Assembly: GCA_943371005.1 (NCBI GenBank)
Contig: CALRTB020000001.1
Coordinates: 325,621 to 389,620, forward strand
Reading direction: 5' to 3'
Length of the DNA: 64,000 bases
Source: MRBY01 sp943371005
Lineage (GTDB): Bacteria > Cyanobacteriota > Cyanobacteriia > Cyanobacteriales > MRBY01
The translations under genes were made by a program, and so were the position numbers. Of the stretch, positions 1 through 8,673 are shown one piece after another. The notes under the pieces are model-generated. The model was not told the DNA's origin and did no database searches. It saw only the letters and a program-made list of their open reading frames with translations. The stretch's first letter is position 1; the number at the start of each line of letters is the position of its first letter.

Positions 1-764
1 CGGCACGGCGGGCGCGGGAATTGGTGCGCCGTAAATCTGTTTTAGAATCTTCGTTACTCCCCGGTAAATTGGCTGACTGTAGTGAACGGGATCCGGCTAA
101 GACTGAGATTTACTTGGTGGAGGGAGATTCTGCGGGTGGTAGTGCGAAACAGGGCCGTGATCGCGCCTTCCAAGCCATCTTGCCGCTGCGAGGAAAAATC
201 CTCAATATCGAGAAAACCGATGACGCCAAGATTTATAAAAATAACGAAATTCAGTCTTTGATTACAGCGTTGGGGATGGGGATTAAAGGGGAAGAATTTA
301 ACCCCGAAAAACTCCGTTACCATCGGGTGGTGATCATGACTGACGCGGATGTGGATGGGGCGCACATTCGGACATTGTTACTGACCTTCTTCTATCGCTA
401 CCAGCGAGAATTGGTGGATCAAGGCTATATTTACATTGCCTGCCCGCCCCTCTACAAACTGGAACGGGGTAAAAACCACGTTTATTGCTACAGCGATCGC
501 GAACTGCAAGATCAAATCCGTCAGCTCCCCGACAACGCGAAATATAATATCCAGCGCTTTAAGGGTCTGGGGGAAATGATGCCGCAACAGCTTTGGGATA
601 CCACCATGAACCCAGAAAGCCGTACCCTCAAACGGGTTGAGATCGAAGATGCTGCCGAAGCGGATCGAATCTTTACGGTGCTCATGGGCGATCGCGTTGC
701 ACCCCGGCGAGAATTTATCGAGATGAATGCTCCAAAACTGAACATGGACGATCTCGATATTTAA
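1..764 (+). CDS. gyrB: DNA gyrase subunit B, C-terminal part
   Basis: This is the 3' part of the gene for the ATPase subunit of DNA gyrase, which introduces negative supercoils. The reading frame is open from base 3, so the gene begins upstream of the window; about 253 residues are seen. The TOPRIM metal-binding residues are visible: Glu in EGDSAGGSAK near the start and the DADVDGAHI motif about 80 residues later. The tail (QRFKGLGEMMPQQLW, then RRVEIEDAAEAD-like sequence) is the usual gyrase B C-terminal domain. The parE (topoisomerase IV) alternative is less likely because the sequence keeps the gyrase-style ending, but the ATPase half is not available to confirm. A bidirectional terminator follows directly. 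Confidence 0.95.
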   Translation, partial: ARRARELVRRKSVLESSLLPGKLADCSERDPAKTEIYLVEGDSAGGSAKQGRDRAFQAILPLRGKILNIEKTDDAKIYKNNEIQSLITALGMGIKGEEFNPEKLRYHRVVIMTDADVDGAHIRTLLLTFFYRYQRELVDQGYIYIACPPLYKLERGKNHVYCYSDRELQDQIRQLPDNAKYNIQRFKGLGEMMPQQLWDTTMNPESRTLKRVEIEDAAEADRIFTVLMGDRVAPRREFIEMNAPKLNMDDLDI

Positions 765-780
765 CAGCAGCTTTAAGTAC

Positions 781-823
781 AAAAAAGCCTCCTCATCATT
801 ACGAAAAGGAGGTTTTGTTTTTT
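781..823. terminator. Bidirectional intrinsic terminator between gyrB and sat
   Basis: CCTCCT at 788-793 pairs with AGGAGG at 807-812. The stem is flanked by an A tract at 781-786 and a T-rich tract at 813-823, so it can end gyrB on the plus strand and sat on the minus strand. Confidence 0.8.
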
Positions 824-848
824 CTGAAGAAATTTAAAAATTCAGCAA

Positions 849-2015
849 TTAATCGTGCATTGCTTTTGCAAGTTCAGCTGCAACGAGGGGACGGGAGAAT
901 TGTGGCGGTGGTAATTCTCCACGACGGAGCATTTCCCGCACTTTTGTGCCAGAGAGGTGAATCCGGTCTTCGGGGCCACTAGGACTAGTTTTCGAGGTGG
1001 CCATTTGTTCTGTTTTCTTACAGAAGAAGGCGTGCTCAAATTTCATCGGCGTGATCCCAAGGGCCTGGGGGTCAAACTCTTCAAAGATCTTTTGGGCGTC
1101 GTAGGTGCCATAGTAATCACCGACACCCGCATGGTCACGGCCCACGATAAAGTGGGTACAACCGTAGTTTTTCCGGATCAGGGCGTGGAAGATCGCTTCC
1201 CGGGGGCCAGCGTAGCGCATCGCCGAAGGATTAATCGCCAGAATTACACGCTCTTGGGGGAAATAATTCTCCAGCATGATTTCGTAGCAGCGCATCCGCA
1301 CATCAGCGGGAATATCATCACTCTTGGTGGCGCCAACGAGGGGATGAAGGAATAAACCATCAACGGTTTCGAGGGCACATTTAATGATGTATTCGTGGGC
1401 GCGATGGATCGGGTTCCGGGTTTGGAAGCCGACGACGGTTGTCCAGCCCCGCGCTTGGAAAGCGGCACGGGAAGCGGCGGGATCAATTTGGTATTTGGGG
1501 AAAAGGGGATGGTCATCCCGTTCGAGTAACCAGACGGGGCCAGCAAGGTTCACGGCTCCCTGTTCGTAGACGACTTTGACACCGGGGTGTTTTTCTTCGT
1601 CAGTGCGGTAGACGTTGATCGCTTCGTGGGCTTTGTTGTAGTGGTATTTTTCGGTGAGTTCGAGGACACCGATAAAGCGACCGTTAGCATCGTCGAGGCG
1701 TACCCAATTGCCTTCTTTGAGGGGATCGGCAATTTCTTCAGACACGGAAAGGGTGACGGGCACAGACCAGGGCAGGCCGTTGCTGAGGTGCATTTCTTCG
1801 ACCACGAGTTCGTAGTCCTTTTGCTCCATGAAGCCCTTGAGGGGACTGAAGCCACCGATGGCGATCATTTCTAAATCGGATTGGGCGCGGGCATCGAGGG
1901 TAATGCGGGGGAGGCGATCGCCCTGGGCGAGGAATTCTTGCTTCTCGGCGTCGGAGGCGATGCGGTTAATTAATTGGCCACCATGGGGCGCAATTAGACC
2001 GGATGGGGTACTCAT
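849..2015 (-). CDS. sat: Sulfate adenylyltransferase (ATP sulfurylase)
   Basis: This enzyme makes adenylylsulfate from sulfate and ATP, the first step of sulfate assimilation. The protein has 388 residues, the usual length for the single-domain dissimilatory-type Sat without a fused APS kinase. The N-terminal PUA-like domain is followed by the catalytic domain; the nucleotide-binding motif QTRNPIHRAHE (HxxH) lies near residue 200 and a GRDHAGVG motif follows near residue 290. It lies 83 bases downstream of dnaG on the same strand and could be cotranscribed with it. Its end faces gyrB across a shared terminator. Confidence 0.96.
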   Translation of the reverse strand: MSTPSGLIAPHGGQLINRIASDAEKQEFLAQGDRLPRITLDARAQSDLEMIAIGGFSPLKGFMEQKDYELVVEEMHLSNGLPWSVPVTLSVSEEIADPLKEGNWVRLDDANGRFIGVLELTEKYHYNKAHEAINVYRTDEEKHPGVKVVYEQGAVNLAGPVWLLERDDHPLFPKYQIDPAASRAAFQARGWTTVVGFQTRNPIHRAHEYIIKCALETVDGLFLHPLVGATKSDDIPADVRMRCYEIMLENYFPQERVILAINPSAMRYAGPREAIFHALIRKNYGCTHFIVGRDHAGVGDYYGTYDAQKIFEEFDPQALGITPMKFEHAFFCKKTEQMATSKTSPSGPEDRIHLSGTKVREMLRRGELPPPQFSRPLVAAELAKAMHD

Positions 2016-2098
2016 AAAATTTAGGATATAAAAGCATGGCTATCTGCAAGCTCTCATGGTATCAGTTTCTGTTCTTTCCATTGTGGGAATGGGGCGAG

Positions 2099-4033
2099 TT
2101 ATGTTTCGTGGTGGAGGATCTCTAGGTGGGAAAATTGCCGTTCCTGGGCGATCGCCTTCAGTTTACGGTCGGCCTGTTCAAATTCCCGTAGATAATAGGC
2201 AAAATCCGGGTGCTGGGGATCAAGGCCTTGCCATTTTTCCTGGCAATAGCGGCGATGTTGAGTCCAATTGACATGTTCAAGGGTGGCGATCGCCGCATGG
2301 ATATTTAAGGTGGCCCGACGCACATCGATTTCGGTGGTTTCGGTGAGGTAGAGCAGAGAGCCAAGACTGTGCATCCGTTCGGGATGGTGGGTCAAAATAT
2401 CGAGCATCCGGCCCAACAATTGATTATGGACATGGTTTTGCTTAATTTCTAAAGGGGTTTCAAGGATTTGTTGCCAGAGCCAACGGTGGTGGGACAGGCT
2501 AAACATCACTTCCTTTTCGGCAAGGCGTGCTTCGATGGGGTGACGCTGGGCTGGACTGTGGAGATAAATCCGCAGCAGCAATTCTTCGGCCTGGGCGAGG
2601 GCAATGGTTTGGGAGGAAATGGCGATCGCCTCTGGTTGCACGTCCGGGGTCGCTGTCGGATTCCGGGCTTGGGCTTTGCGGAAACGGTTCACCTGGGTCA
2701 GGAGGGTCGCTTCCAATTGTTTTTTGTAGTGGGAGTCCTCGTGGTTAATGAGCTCACTGGCCTTGGCGATGTAGTGGCTCCGAAAACTCGGATTGTCAAT
2801 TTTGGCAATCAGGCGAACGATTTGCTTGATCACCCCTTGGAATTGGTCGGCTTGGGTGACGTCTTGGCCCAGCAAAATTTGATCCAGTTGCCAGTCGAGC
2901 CAGAGGGGAGCTGTTTCGAGGGCGGTTTGGTACTGTTCTGGGCCTTGGTCTGTTTGCAAAAACTCGTCCGCATCCTTCCCCCCAGGGAGATTGAGAATCC
3001 GTACTTGGGCCTGACCGCTGTAAATGAGCGGTTCAATTTCGGTGAGGGTGCGTTGGGTCGCCTTGATCCCCGCCTTGTCCGCATCAAAGTTGAAAATAAT
3101 TTGCTTGGAGTCGGTGTAGCGCAGCAGTTGTTTAATTTGCCCCTGGGTAAAGGCAGTGCCGAGGGAAGCCACTGCATGGTCAAACCCGGCCCCATGGAGG
3201 GCGATCGCATCAAAATAACCTTCTACAACCACAGCAGCATCTCGTTTGGCGATCGCCCCCTTCGCTTTGTCGAGGGCAAAAAGCGTCCGGCCCTTGTCAA
3301 ATAAAGGGGTTTCCGGGGAATTGAGATATTTCGGTTCTTCGTTACTTAGGGTACGGCTGCCAAAGGCGATCGCCCGGCCCTGGACATCGTAGATCGGGAT
3401 CATCAGGCGATCGCGGAACTGATCATAATGGCCGTTCCCCGACTGGCGCGGTTTAATCAGCCCAGCTTTTTCGACTAATTCGATAGGGTAGCGTTTTTGT
3501 TCCACAAGGTAGTGGTAGAGAGTATCCCAGCCCCCCGGCGCATAGCCCAGGCCGAAGTTTTGAATCGTTGCTTCCGTTAATCGCCGTTGCTGGCGGACAT
3601 AATCTAGCGCCGTTTTTCCTTCCGGTTGCCGCAGGGAATATTGATAAAAATCATTGGCGATCGCCACAATTTCATAGAGCTGCTCCTTTAGGGAGAGTTC
3701 CCGCTGGATCTCTTGGTGCTGTTCCGGTTCGAGGGTTTTAACCGGGACTTGATACCGTTGGGCCAAGTCCATCACCACCTGGGCAAAGGGAGACTTATTA
3801 ATCTCCATCAAAAACTTGATCGCATTGCCCCCCGCCCCACAACCAAAACAATGATAAAACTGCTTCGTCGGACTCACCGTAAAACTCGGTGTCTTTTCAT
3901 CGTGGAACGGACAAAGCCCCAGTAAATCCTTGCCCCGCTTTTTGAGCACCACATAATCAGATACCACCTCAGTAATATCAACCTTGGCGCGAATTTCTTC
4001 GATGGTGTCAGGATGAATCGAGGGGTAGGCCAT
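2099..4033 (-). CDS. dnaG: DNA primase
   Basis: DnaG makes the RNA primers for replication. The 644-residue protein shows the full family layout: an N-terminal CHC2 zinc finger with Cys41, His44, Cys62 and Cys65, the primase core, a TOPRIM domain (VVVEGYFDAIAL, then FNFDADKAGIKA) around residues 260-340, and a C-terminal helical region that would bind DnaB helicase. The start MAYPSIHPDTIEEI fits the family. In many bacteria dnaG sits with rpsU and rpoD; here it is followed by sat instead. Confidence 0.97.
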   Translation of the reverse strand: MAYPSIHPDTIEEIRAKVDITEVVSDYVVLKKRGKDLLGLCPFHDEKTPSFTVSPTKQFYHCFGCGAGGNAIKFLMEINKSPFAQVVMDLAQRYQVPVKTLEPEQHQEIQRELSLKEQLYEIVAIANDFYQYSLRQPEGKTALDYVRQQRRLTEATIQNFGLGYAPGGWDTLYHYLVEQKRYPIELVEKAGLIKPRQSGNGHYDQFRDRLMIPIYDVQGRAIAFGSRTLSNEEPKYLNSPETPLFDKGRTLFALDKAKGAIAKRDAAVVVEGYFDAIALHGAGFDHAVASLGTAFTQGQIKQLLRYTDSKQIIFNFDADKAGIKATQRTLTEIEPLIYSGQAQVRILNLPGGKDADEFLQTDQGPEQYQTALETAPLWLDWQLDQILLGQDVTQADQFQGVIKQIVRLIAKIDNPSFRSHYIAKASELINHEDSHYKKQLEATLLTQVNRFRKAQARNPTATPDVQPEAIAISSQTIALAQAEELLLRIYLHSPAQRHPIEARLAEKEVMFSLSHHRWLWQQILETPLEIKQNHVHNQLLGRMLDILTHHPERMHSLGSLLYLTETTEIDVRRATLNIHAAIATLEHVNWTQHRRYCQEKWQGLDPQHPDFAYYLREFEQADRKLKAIAQERQFSHLEILHHET

Positions 4034-4546
4034 GGATTACGCCGCAAAAATCTCAAAAGAATGCACCCTTAAAGATAAAAGAAAATCTCCGGGTGCGCTG
4101 CTACAAACCATAAATTGATCTGTCCTCGGCTTTTTACCCACAAAAAAAGCCCACAAACTGTGAGCTTAGAGAATGTGCAGTTGATAAACGAATGTGTAAC
4201 AGAGAGTTCATGACAAAAACAAGAATCCAGTCCGAATACTCAAGCTTGTTTTCCGAATCTATTTCAGAAAATCTTGGAGCTGCCAAAGAACTAGCCTTGA
4301 TCAAACTCCCCTGTTCAGCACTCTGGAAAATAGCGAATGTTCGTGAGGATTATTGCTTTTGGATATGGATGGACAGACGTAGTTTGGAACAGCGTTTTCA
4401 CCTCTTTTTTCTATTGTTTAGATTAAGCTGTTTAATCTGCCAGGAGAAGCGCTTTGCTTCTTGTCTCTAAAGATATCACCCAAATTGGGAGATCCCGGGG
4501 AACGTGATTTTTCTTTGGAACCACAACAGTAAACACTTACAAGAGA
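4034..4546. other. Gene-poor interval between dnaG and the permease gene
   Basis: About 510 bases hold no recognisable gene. The only open frame of note is a 92-codon plus-strand ORF at 4192-4470 (an inner ATG at 4210 is also possible). Its product is Cys- and Phe-rich, has no motif I recognise, and reads through a GAAGC-GCTTT-GCTTC hairpin near 4446, so I do not call it a gene. A minus-strand terminator lies at 4142-4167. Confidence 0.5.
4142..4167 (-). terminator. Possible intrinsic terminator on the minus strand
   Basis: AAGCCCAC (4147-4154) pairs with GTGAGCTT (4160-4167) with one mismatch, and the A7 tract at 4142-4148 becomes a U tract in minus-strand RNA. It would end transcripts coming from the permease gene about 380 bases upstream. 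Confidence 0.45.
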
Positions 4547-5524
4547 TTAAAAAACATAAAAATTAAGCCATAGATCCAGGGCCAGGAGGGTCAACCCCAA
4601 AAGCAGACTAAGATAAACATAGGCCCGCCAGCGGACGACATTGATTAAAAGAATCAGAGTGATGCCATTGAAGAAAGTCCCAGTCAGGAGAAAGCCAAGG
4701 GCAACACCAGGGCTACGACTCCCTAAAATTAAATCAGCGATCGCCGCCATTTGCGTCGGTTGAACGGCGTACAAGATCCCCGCACCAAATAGACCCGTCA
4801 TACCATGACTGAGTAATGTTTCTAGGGGGAACAGAACTTGACCACAGGCCATCATGCCACAGGCGATCAAAAGCCAGACCGACCATTCCAGCAGTTCTTG
4901 CATGAGGTTTTGGCTCGCCATGAGGGATCGAAACCGGCGAGAAGTGGGCAGGATTGTCAGTTTGCTCGGTGGCGAAAGGGTTTCTGGTTGGGCGTTGGGA
5001 ATTCGGTGGGAACTGGGACGGGCGATCGCCGGATACAAAAAAGTTTCTAGATCCCCCTGTTGGTAACTGCGTTGCTGACGCGCCAACATAAAAATACTGG
5101 CAATCAAAAGCAAGATCCCCAGGCTCAGGCTGCCATAGAACAACAGGAGTCCTCCCCGCCCAGATAACTGCTGCCAAAATTTAGCCAGCACAAAGGGACT
5201 TAGGGAAACAGTCCCCAACCAAAAGGCGATCGCCCCCACCGAGGAGCCGGATTGCCACAGTAGCCGTCGCATGAGGGGCAGTCCTCCAGCCTGACCTAGG
5301 GGCAGAATAAGACCGAGGCCAAGGCCAGCCAGTAATTGCAACCAGGTGCTTTGGGGGAGGACTTTCTCCCACCAGGGACAGGGCGTAAAAATTAGAGCCA
5401 CCGTCGAGAGACATACCCCCACAAAAAGCCAGGGCCAAAGGATCAGCCATTGGGCGATCATCAGGGTAAACCACTGTTGCAAAGCGACCATCACCACACC
5501 TAAATTCCAGAAAAATTGCTCCAT
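4547..5524 (-). CDS. Predicted permease, UPF0718/ArsP-like (tentative)
   Basis: The 325-residue product is an integral membrane protein with about eight hydrophobic segments. They fall in two blocks (residues 5-150 and 205-322) around a polar, Pro/Ser-rich loop of about 50 residues. Motifs such as PLGQAGGLPLMRRLL and a second related helix block recall the COG0701 permease family (ArsP_1), where the two halves are repeats. I do not see the Cys-rich signatures of characterised arsenic permeases, so the substrate is unknown. The start is an ATG encoding MEQFFW. It stands alone, divergent from psbY. Confidence 0.65.
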   Translation of the reverse strand: MEQFFWNLGVVMVALQQWFTLMIAQWLILWPWLFVGVCLSTVALIFTPCPWWEKVLPQSTWLQLLAGLGLGLILPLGQAGGLPLMRRLLWQSGSSVGAIAFWLGTVSLSPFVLAKFWQQLSGRGGLLLFYGSLSLGILLLIASIFMLARQQRSYQQGDLETFLYPAIARPSSHRIPNAQPETLSPPSKLTILPTSRRFRSLMASQNLMQELLEWSVWLLIACGMMACGQVLFPLETLLSHGMTGLFGAGILYAVQPTQMAAIADLILGSRSPGVALGFLLTGTFFNGITLILLINVVRWRAYVYLSLLLGLTLLALDLWLNFYVF

Positions 5525-5695
5525 TTACCCTAACCGATCCCTGGTCTTTTGCTCGATTTTGAGCGACGATCGCCCCGGCCCGACACCCCCCTGGGGATCT
5601 TCTTACAAGCCTTGGAAAAAGGAGCTTAATGGGTTATTAGTATAGAATTGAAAAACTTTGTTTATCATCATTTTTTAACTGAGAGGAATCAAACC

Positions 5696-5812
5696 ATGGA
5701 TTGGCGAGTTGTTGTTGTTTTAGCTCCTGTAATCATCGCTGGCTCTTGGGCAATCTTTAACATTGCTGCGGCTGCCCTGAACCAACTCCGCAACATGCAA
5801 ACGAAGAAATAA
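5696..5812 (+). CDS. psbY: Photosystem II protein Y
   Basis: This 38-residue protein reads MDWRVVVVLAPVIIAG at its start, continues with a single transmembrane helix ending near SWAIFNIAAAAL, and closes with a basic tail (RNMQTKK). The MDWR start and FNI-AAAL ending match cyanobacterial PsbY (Ycf32), a small subunit at the edge of photosystem II near cytochrome b559. A GAGAGG ribosome-binding site precedes the ATG by about 8 bases. A strong terminator follows at 5864-5886, so it is probably monocistronic. Confidence 0.9.
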   Translation: MDWRVVVVLAPVIIAGSWAIFNIAAAALNQLRNMQTKK

Positions 5813-5863
5813 GTCTTTATCTCTACTGCTTTTCGCGTAAATTACCCTTTGTTTTTGACAGGA

Positions 5864-5886
5864 GCAGCCCCTAGGGGTTGCTTTTT
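5864..5886 (+). terminator. Terminator after psbY, 17 bases before trpC
   Basis: GCAGCCCC and GGGGTTGC form an eight-pair stem (one G-U) around the centre of CCCCTAGGGG, followed by T5. The trpC start codon begins at 5904, so trpC either starts transcription inside or after this hairpin or depends on readthrough. Confidence 0.8.
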
Positions 5887-5903
5887 CATCCCCAGCAAAT
5901 CTT

Positions 5904-6794
5904 ATGACTGTGCAAATCCGTCGTCTCCACCCCAGCCGTCCCGTTAATGTCAGCATCTTGCAGTACCAAGTGGCGGTGCCCGATGCCAAACCCCAGCATA
6001 TCCTGGAGGAAATTGTTTGGCATAAAGAAAAAGAAGTGGAGCAGTTGCGCGATAAGGTTTCGCTGCTCGAACTGCGCCAGCGGGTCACAAAGGTGCCACC
6101 GGCAAAAGATTTTCTAGGGGCTTTAGTCCATGGGAAAACCCAACCTGCGCTCATCGCCGAAGTGAAAAAAGCCTCTCCCAGTAAGGGGGTAATTCGGGAA
6201 GATTTTGACCCGGTGGCGATCGCCAAAAGTTATGCCGCCGGGGGAGCCAGTTGCCTCTCAGTCCTCACTGATAACAAGTTTTTCCAGGGGAGCTTCGAAA
6301 ACCTGAGCCTCGTGCGCGATGCGGTAGATCTCCCCCTGCTCTGCAAAGAATTTATTATTTATCCCTATCAAATTTTTAAGGCCCGCAGCCACGGTGCTGA
6401 CGCCGTTCTGCTGATCGCCGCGATCCTCAGTGACCAAGACCTCGCCTATTTCGTCAAAATTATCCGCAGCCTAGGGATGACTGCCCTGGTGGAAGTACAT
6501 ACCCTCGCTGAACTGGATCGCGTCCTCGCTATTGAGGGGGTCAGCCTCGTGGGGATCAATAACCGTAACCTCGAAGATTTTTCTGTCGATTTGGAAACAA
6601 CCACCATGTTGCTGGAAAGTCGCCGCGCCGAACTTCAGGCTAAGGGTGTCCGCGTTGTCAGTGAATCAGGTTTACATACGCCCCTTGATCTCCGGTTTGT
6701 CAGAGAGGCCGGGGCCAAGGCTGTTCTCATTGGGGAATCCCTCGTGAAACAGCCGGATCCTCAACAGGCGATCGCCGACTTGTTTCAGTTTTAG
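5904..6794 (+). CDS. trpC: Indole-3-glycerol phosphate synthase
   Basis: This TIM-barrel enzyme closes the indole ring in tryptophan synthesis. The 296-residue protein has the EVKKASPSKG motif with catalytic Glu86 and Lys88. LVGINNRNL and SESGLHTP near the C-terminus belong to the phosphate-binding end of the barrel, and GAKAVLIGESLV closes it. The N-terminus has the 30-40 residue extension common in cyanobacterial TrpC. No other trp gene is nearby, which is usual in cyanobacteria. There is no clear Shine-Dalgarno before the ATG. Confidence 0.96.
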   Translation: MTVQIRRLHPSRPVNVSILQYQVAVPDAKPQHILEEIVWHKEKEVEQLRDKVSLLELRQRVTKVPPAKDFLGALVHGKTQPALIAEVKKASPSKGVIREDFDPVAIAKSYAAGGASCLSVLTDNKFFQGSFENLSLVRDAVDLPLLCKEFIIYPYQIFKARSHGADAVLLIAAILSDQDLAYFVKIIRSLGMTALVEVHTLAELDRVLAIEGVSLVGINNRNLEDFSVDLETTTMLLESRRAELQAKGVRVVSESGLHTPLDLRFVREAGAKAVLIGESLVKQPDPQQAIADLFQF

Positions 6795-6800
6795 AGCGGG

Positions 6801-8405
6801 TTAAACCTGGAGCGGCACCGCCGCCGTTTGAAAATGCTTCTCGATGGTGGCCTTGGGGATCGCCGTCTGTAGATGCTGCCAGGGGAGCACCTGGGTCGTC
6901 GGCCAATCCTGGTGGACATAAAATTCCAAGGGAGGAATTTGTCCTTTGAGGTCTTTAAAAGCCCGCTTGTAGCTACCGAGGGTATCGCCATAGTCACGGG
7001 TCAGTTCGAGTAATCGTGATAGGCGGCGATCGCCCCGGGAAAGCAACCCCTGAATCACTGACCAGTTATAGCTTTCTGGCCGGAACTCCATCCCCTGGGA
7101 ACGGAGCTGTTTTTGGAGAAAATGCAGCCGTTTCTTCGCCGCTGGGTTCACCCCAAACCACTGAAAAGGCGTATGGGCCTTGGGGACAAAGGTGCTACAA
7201 CCCAGGGTTAAGCGCAAGCCTGAGGCCGCTTTTTTTACGGCTTGCATCATCGCGACGGTTGCTTCCACATCGGCCATTTCTTCCCCAGGAATGCCCACCA
7301 TCCCGTAGAATTTAATCCCTTTGAGGCCGCCTGCCTTCGCATTTACTGCCGCTGTAATAATTTCGTCATTGGTGAGCTTTTTATTAACAATTTCCCGGAG
7401 CCGTTCAGAACCACTTTCTACGGCAATGGTGATCGAACGGGTATCCCGGGCGGCGAGGGTCCGGGCCAATTTTTCCGTGACGGTGTTTGTCCGTACCGAG
7501 GCAATACTCAGGCGTACATCGGCATATTGGGGTTGAGAAAGATAGTCTAATAGTTGCTCAAATTCCGGGTGTTGGGTCACAGAAGCTCCGAGCAAACCAA
7601 GGCGATCCGTAACTTTAAGGCCCCGCTCAATGGCTGGGATCAATGACTGCTCTAAATTGGCCGTCCGAAAAGGCAAGGTGACATAGCTGGCGAGGCAAAA
7701 GCGGCACATCTCCGGGCAACTGCGCACCACTTCTACCATGTAGATATTTTCCCAGGCGGCTTGTTCTGTGACCACCGTCGAGGCCGAGAGGGTATTCCCC
7801 CGGTAGGTCTGTTTTTCAACGCTGGGAGGCACATCGGCATATTTGGGTTCAATAGTTTCAATGGCCCCCGTTGGCTCCTGGTAGGTTACTTCGTACAGAC
7901 TGGGCACATAGATCCCCGGCGTTTGGGCGAGGTGGCGTAATTTGGTTTGGTGATCGCCTTGGCGTACCCTTTGGTACTGATCAATAAATTCATCCAAAAG
8001 ATTTTCCCCGTCCCCCAGGAGGATCACATCGAAAAAGTCCGCAAAGGGTTCTGGGTTGGCGCTCAATACTGATCCTCCCCCAAATACCAGGGGATGCTGC
8101 TCGCCACGCTCGGCTGCCCGTAACGGAATTTTTAGTTTTTCTAACAAGCTAAAGAGATTTGTGTAATCCAGTTCCCAAGAAAAAGAAAAGCCCACAATTT
8201 CTGGCTGGGACGGCAGTTTTTCCTCTAAATCCGTAAACAGGCGACGCACATCCACATCGGGCCGCTGGCTAAATTTCGCCCACACCAGTTGATAGCCCAA
8301 GCTCGTAATCCCCACGGTGTAGGTATTGGGAAACGCGAAAATTAGGGGGATTGCGTTGGCTGTTGGTGTTACAGGCTCAAAGAGGAGGCGTTCTTGGTCA
8401 AACAA
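6801..8405 (-). CDS. B12-binding-type radical SAM protein (TIGR03960-like)
   Basis: The 534-residue protein has an N-terminal cobalamin-binding-like region (GFSFSWELDYTNL, then VFGGGSVLSANPEP). The radical SAM core has the 4Fe-4S motif CPEMCRFC with Cys230, Cys234 and Cys237. Sequences such as SIASVRTNTV and ITIAVESGSERLR are typical of the TIGR03960 family, whose substrate is unknown to me. The closest described relatives act on RNA or on unactivated carbons. It is convergent with trpC (6-base gap) and divergent from nrdA. Confidence 0.85.
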   Translation of the reverse strand: MFDQERLLFEPVTPTANAIPLIFAFPNTYTVGITSLGYQLVWAKFSQRPDVDVRRLFTDLEEKLPSQPEIVGFSFSWELDYTNLFSLLEKLKIPLRAAERGEQHPLVFGGGSVLSANPEPFADFFDVILLGDGENLLDEFIDQYQRVRQGDHQTKLRHLAQTPGIYVPSLYEVTYQEPTGAIETIEPKYADVPPSVEKQTYRGNTLSASTVVTEQAAWENIYMVEVVRSCPEMCRFCLASYVTLPFRTANLEQSLIPAIERGLKVTDRLGLLGASVTQHPEFEQLLDYLSQPQYADVRLSIASVRTNTVTEKLARTLAARDTRSITIAVESGSERLREIVNKKLTNDEIITAAVNAKAGGLKGIKFYGMVGIPGEEMADVEATVAMMQAVKKAASGLRLTLGCSTFVPKAHTPFQWFGVNPAAKKRLHFLQKQLRSQGMEFRPESYNWSVIQGLLSRGDRRLSRLLELTRDYGDTLGSYKRAFKDLKGQIPPLEFYVHQDWPTTQVLPWQHLQTAIPKATIEKHFQTAAVPLQV

Positions 8406-8604
8406 AGTCGTCAGGGTCAGAAAAAGTTTTGTACCCTTGCCATTGTAAGGGAGTCCCTTCAGGGATTGGCGATCGCCACAGAGAGGACAGAAAAAAGCGG
8501 ATCTTCCCTAGCGTAGATCCCCCAAATTAACCAAAAATTTCTGTAAAAAAATTATTTGTTTCCCAAGCTTATCTAGTGTTAGTATATGCAAGCTTTCTGT
8601 TTTT

Positions 8605-8620
8605 CACCATAAATATGGTG
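8605..8620. promoter_or_regulatory. Palindrome upstream of nrdA, candidate NrdR-type box
   Basis: CACCAT-AAAT-ATGGTG is a 16-base perfect inverted repeat centred 61 bases upstream of the nrdA start codon. Its AT-rich core and 16-base size resemble NrdR boxes that repress ribonucleotide reductase genes. A weak second AT-rich match (AGTATATGC, from 8581) lies about three helical turns upstream. The assignment rests on position and symmetry only. Confidence 0.45.
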
Positions 8621-8673
8621 CTATCTCTGAACAGAATTTTTTTGTAATTTAACCTCTTCATCCCGTCTGCCCT

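Noticed and set aside
2468..3304. 278-codon frame opposite dnaG
   Set aside because: It is antisense to a clearly conserved gene and its product has no domain; it is a shadow of GC-rich codon use.
4192..4470. 92-codon plus-strand frame in the dnaG-permease interval
   Set aside because: No recognisable motif, odd Cys/Phe composition, and it runs through a hairpin; coding potential is not supported.
8447..8459. AAGGGA-G-TCCCTT palindrome near the radical SAM gene start
   Set aside because: Short, no T tract on either side, and the motif occurs elsewhere in the window; not enough to call an operator or terminator.
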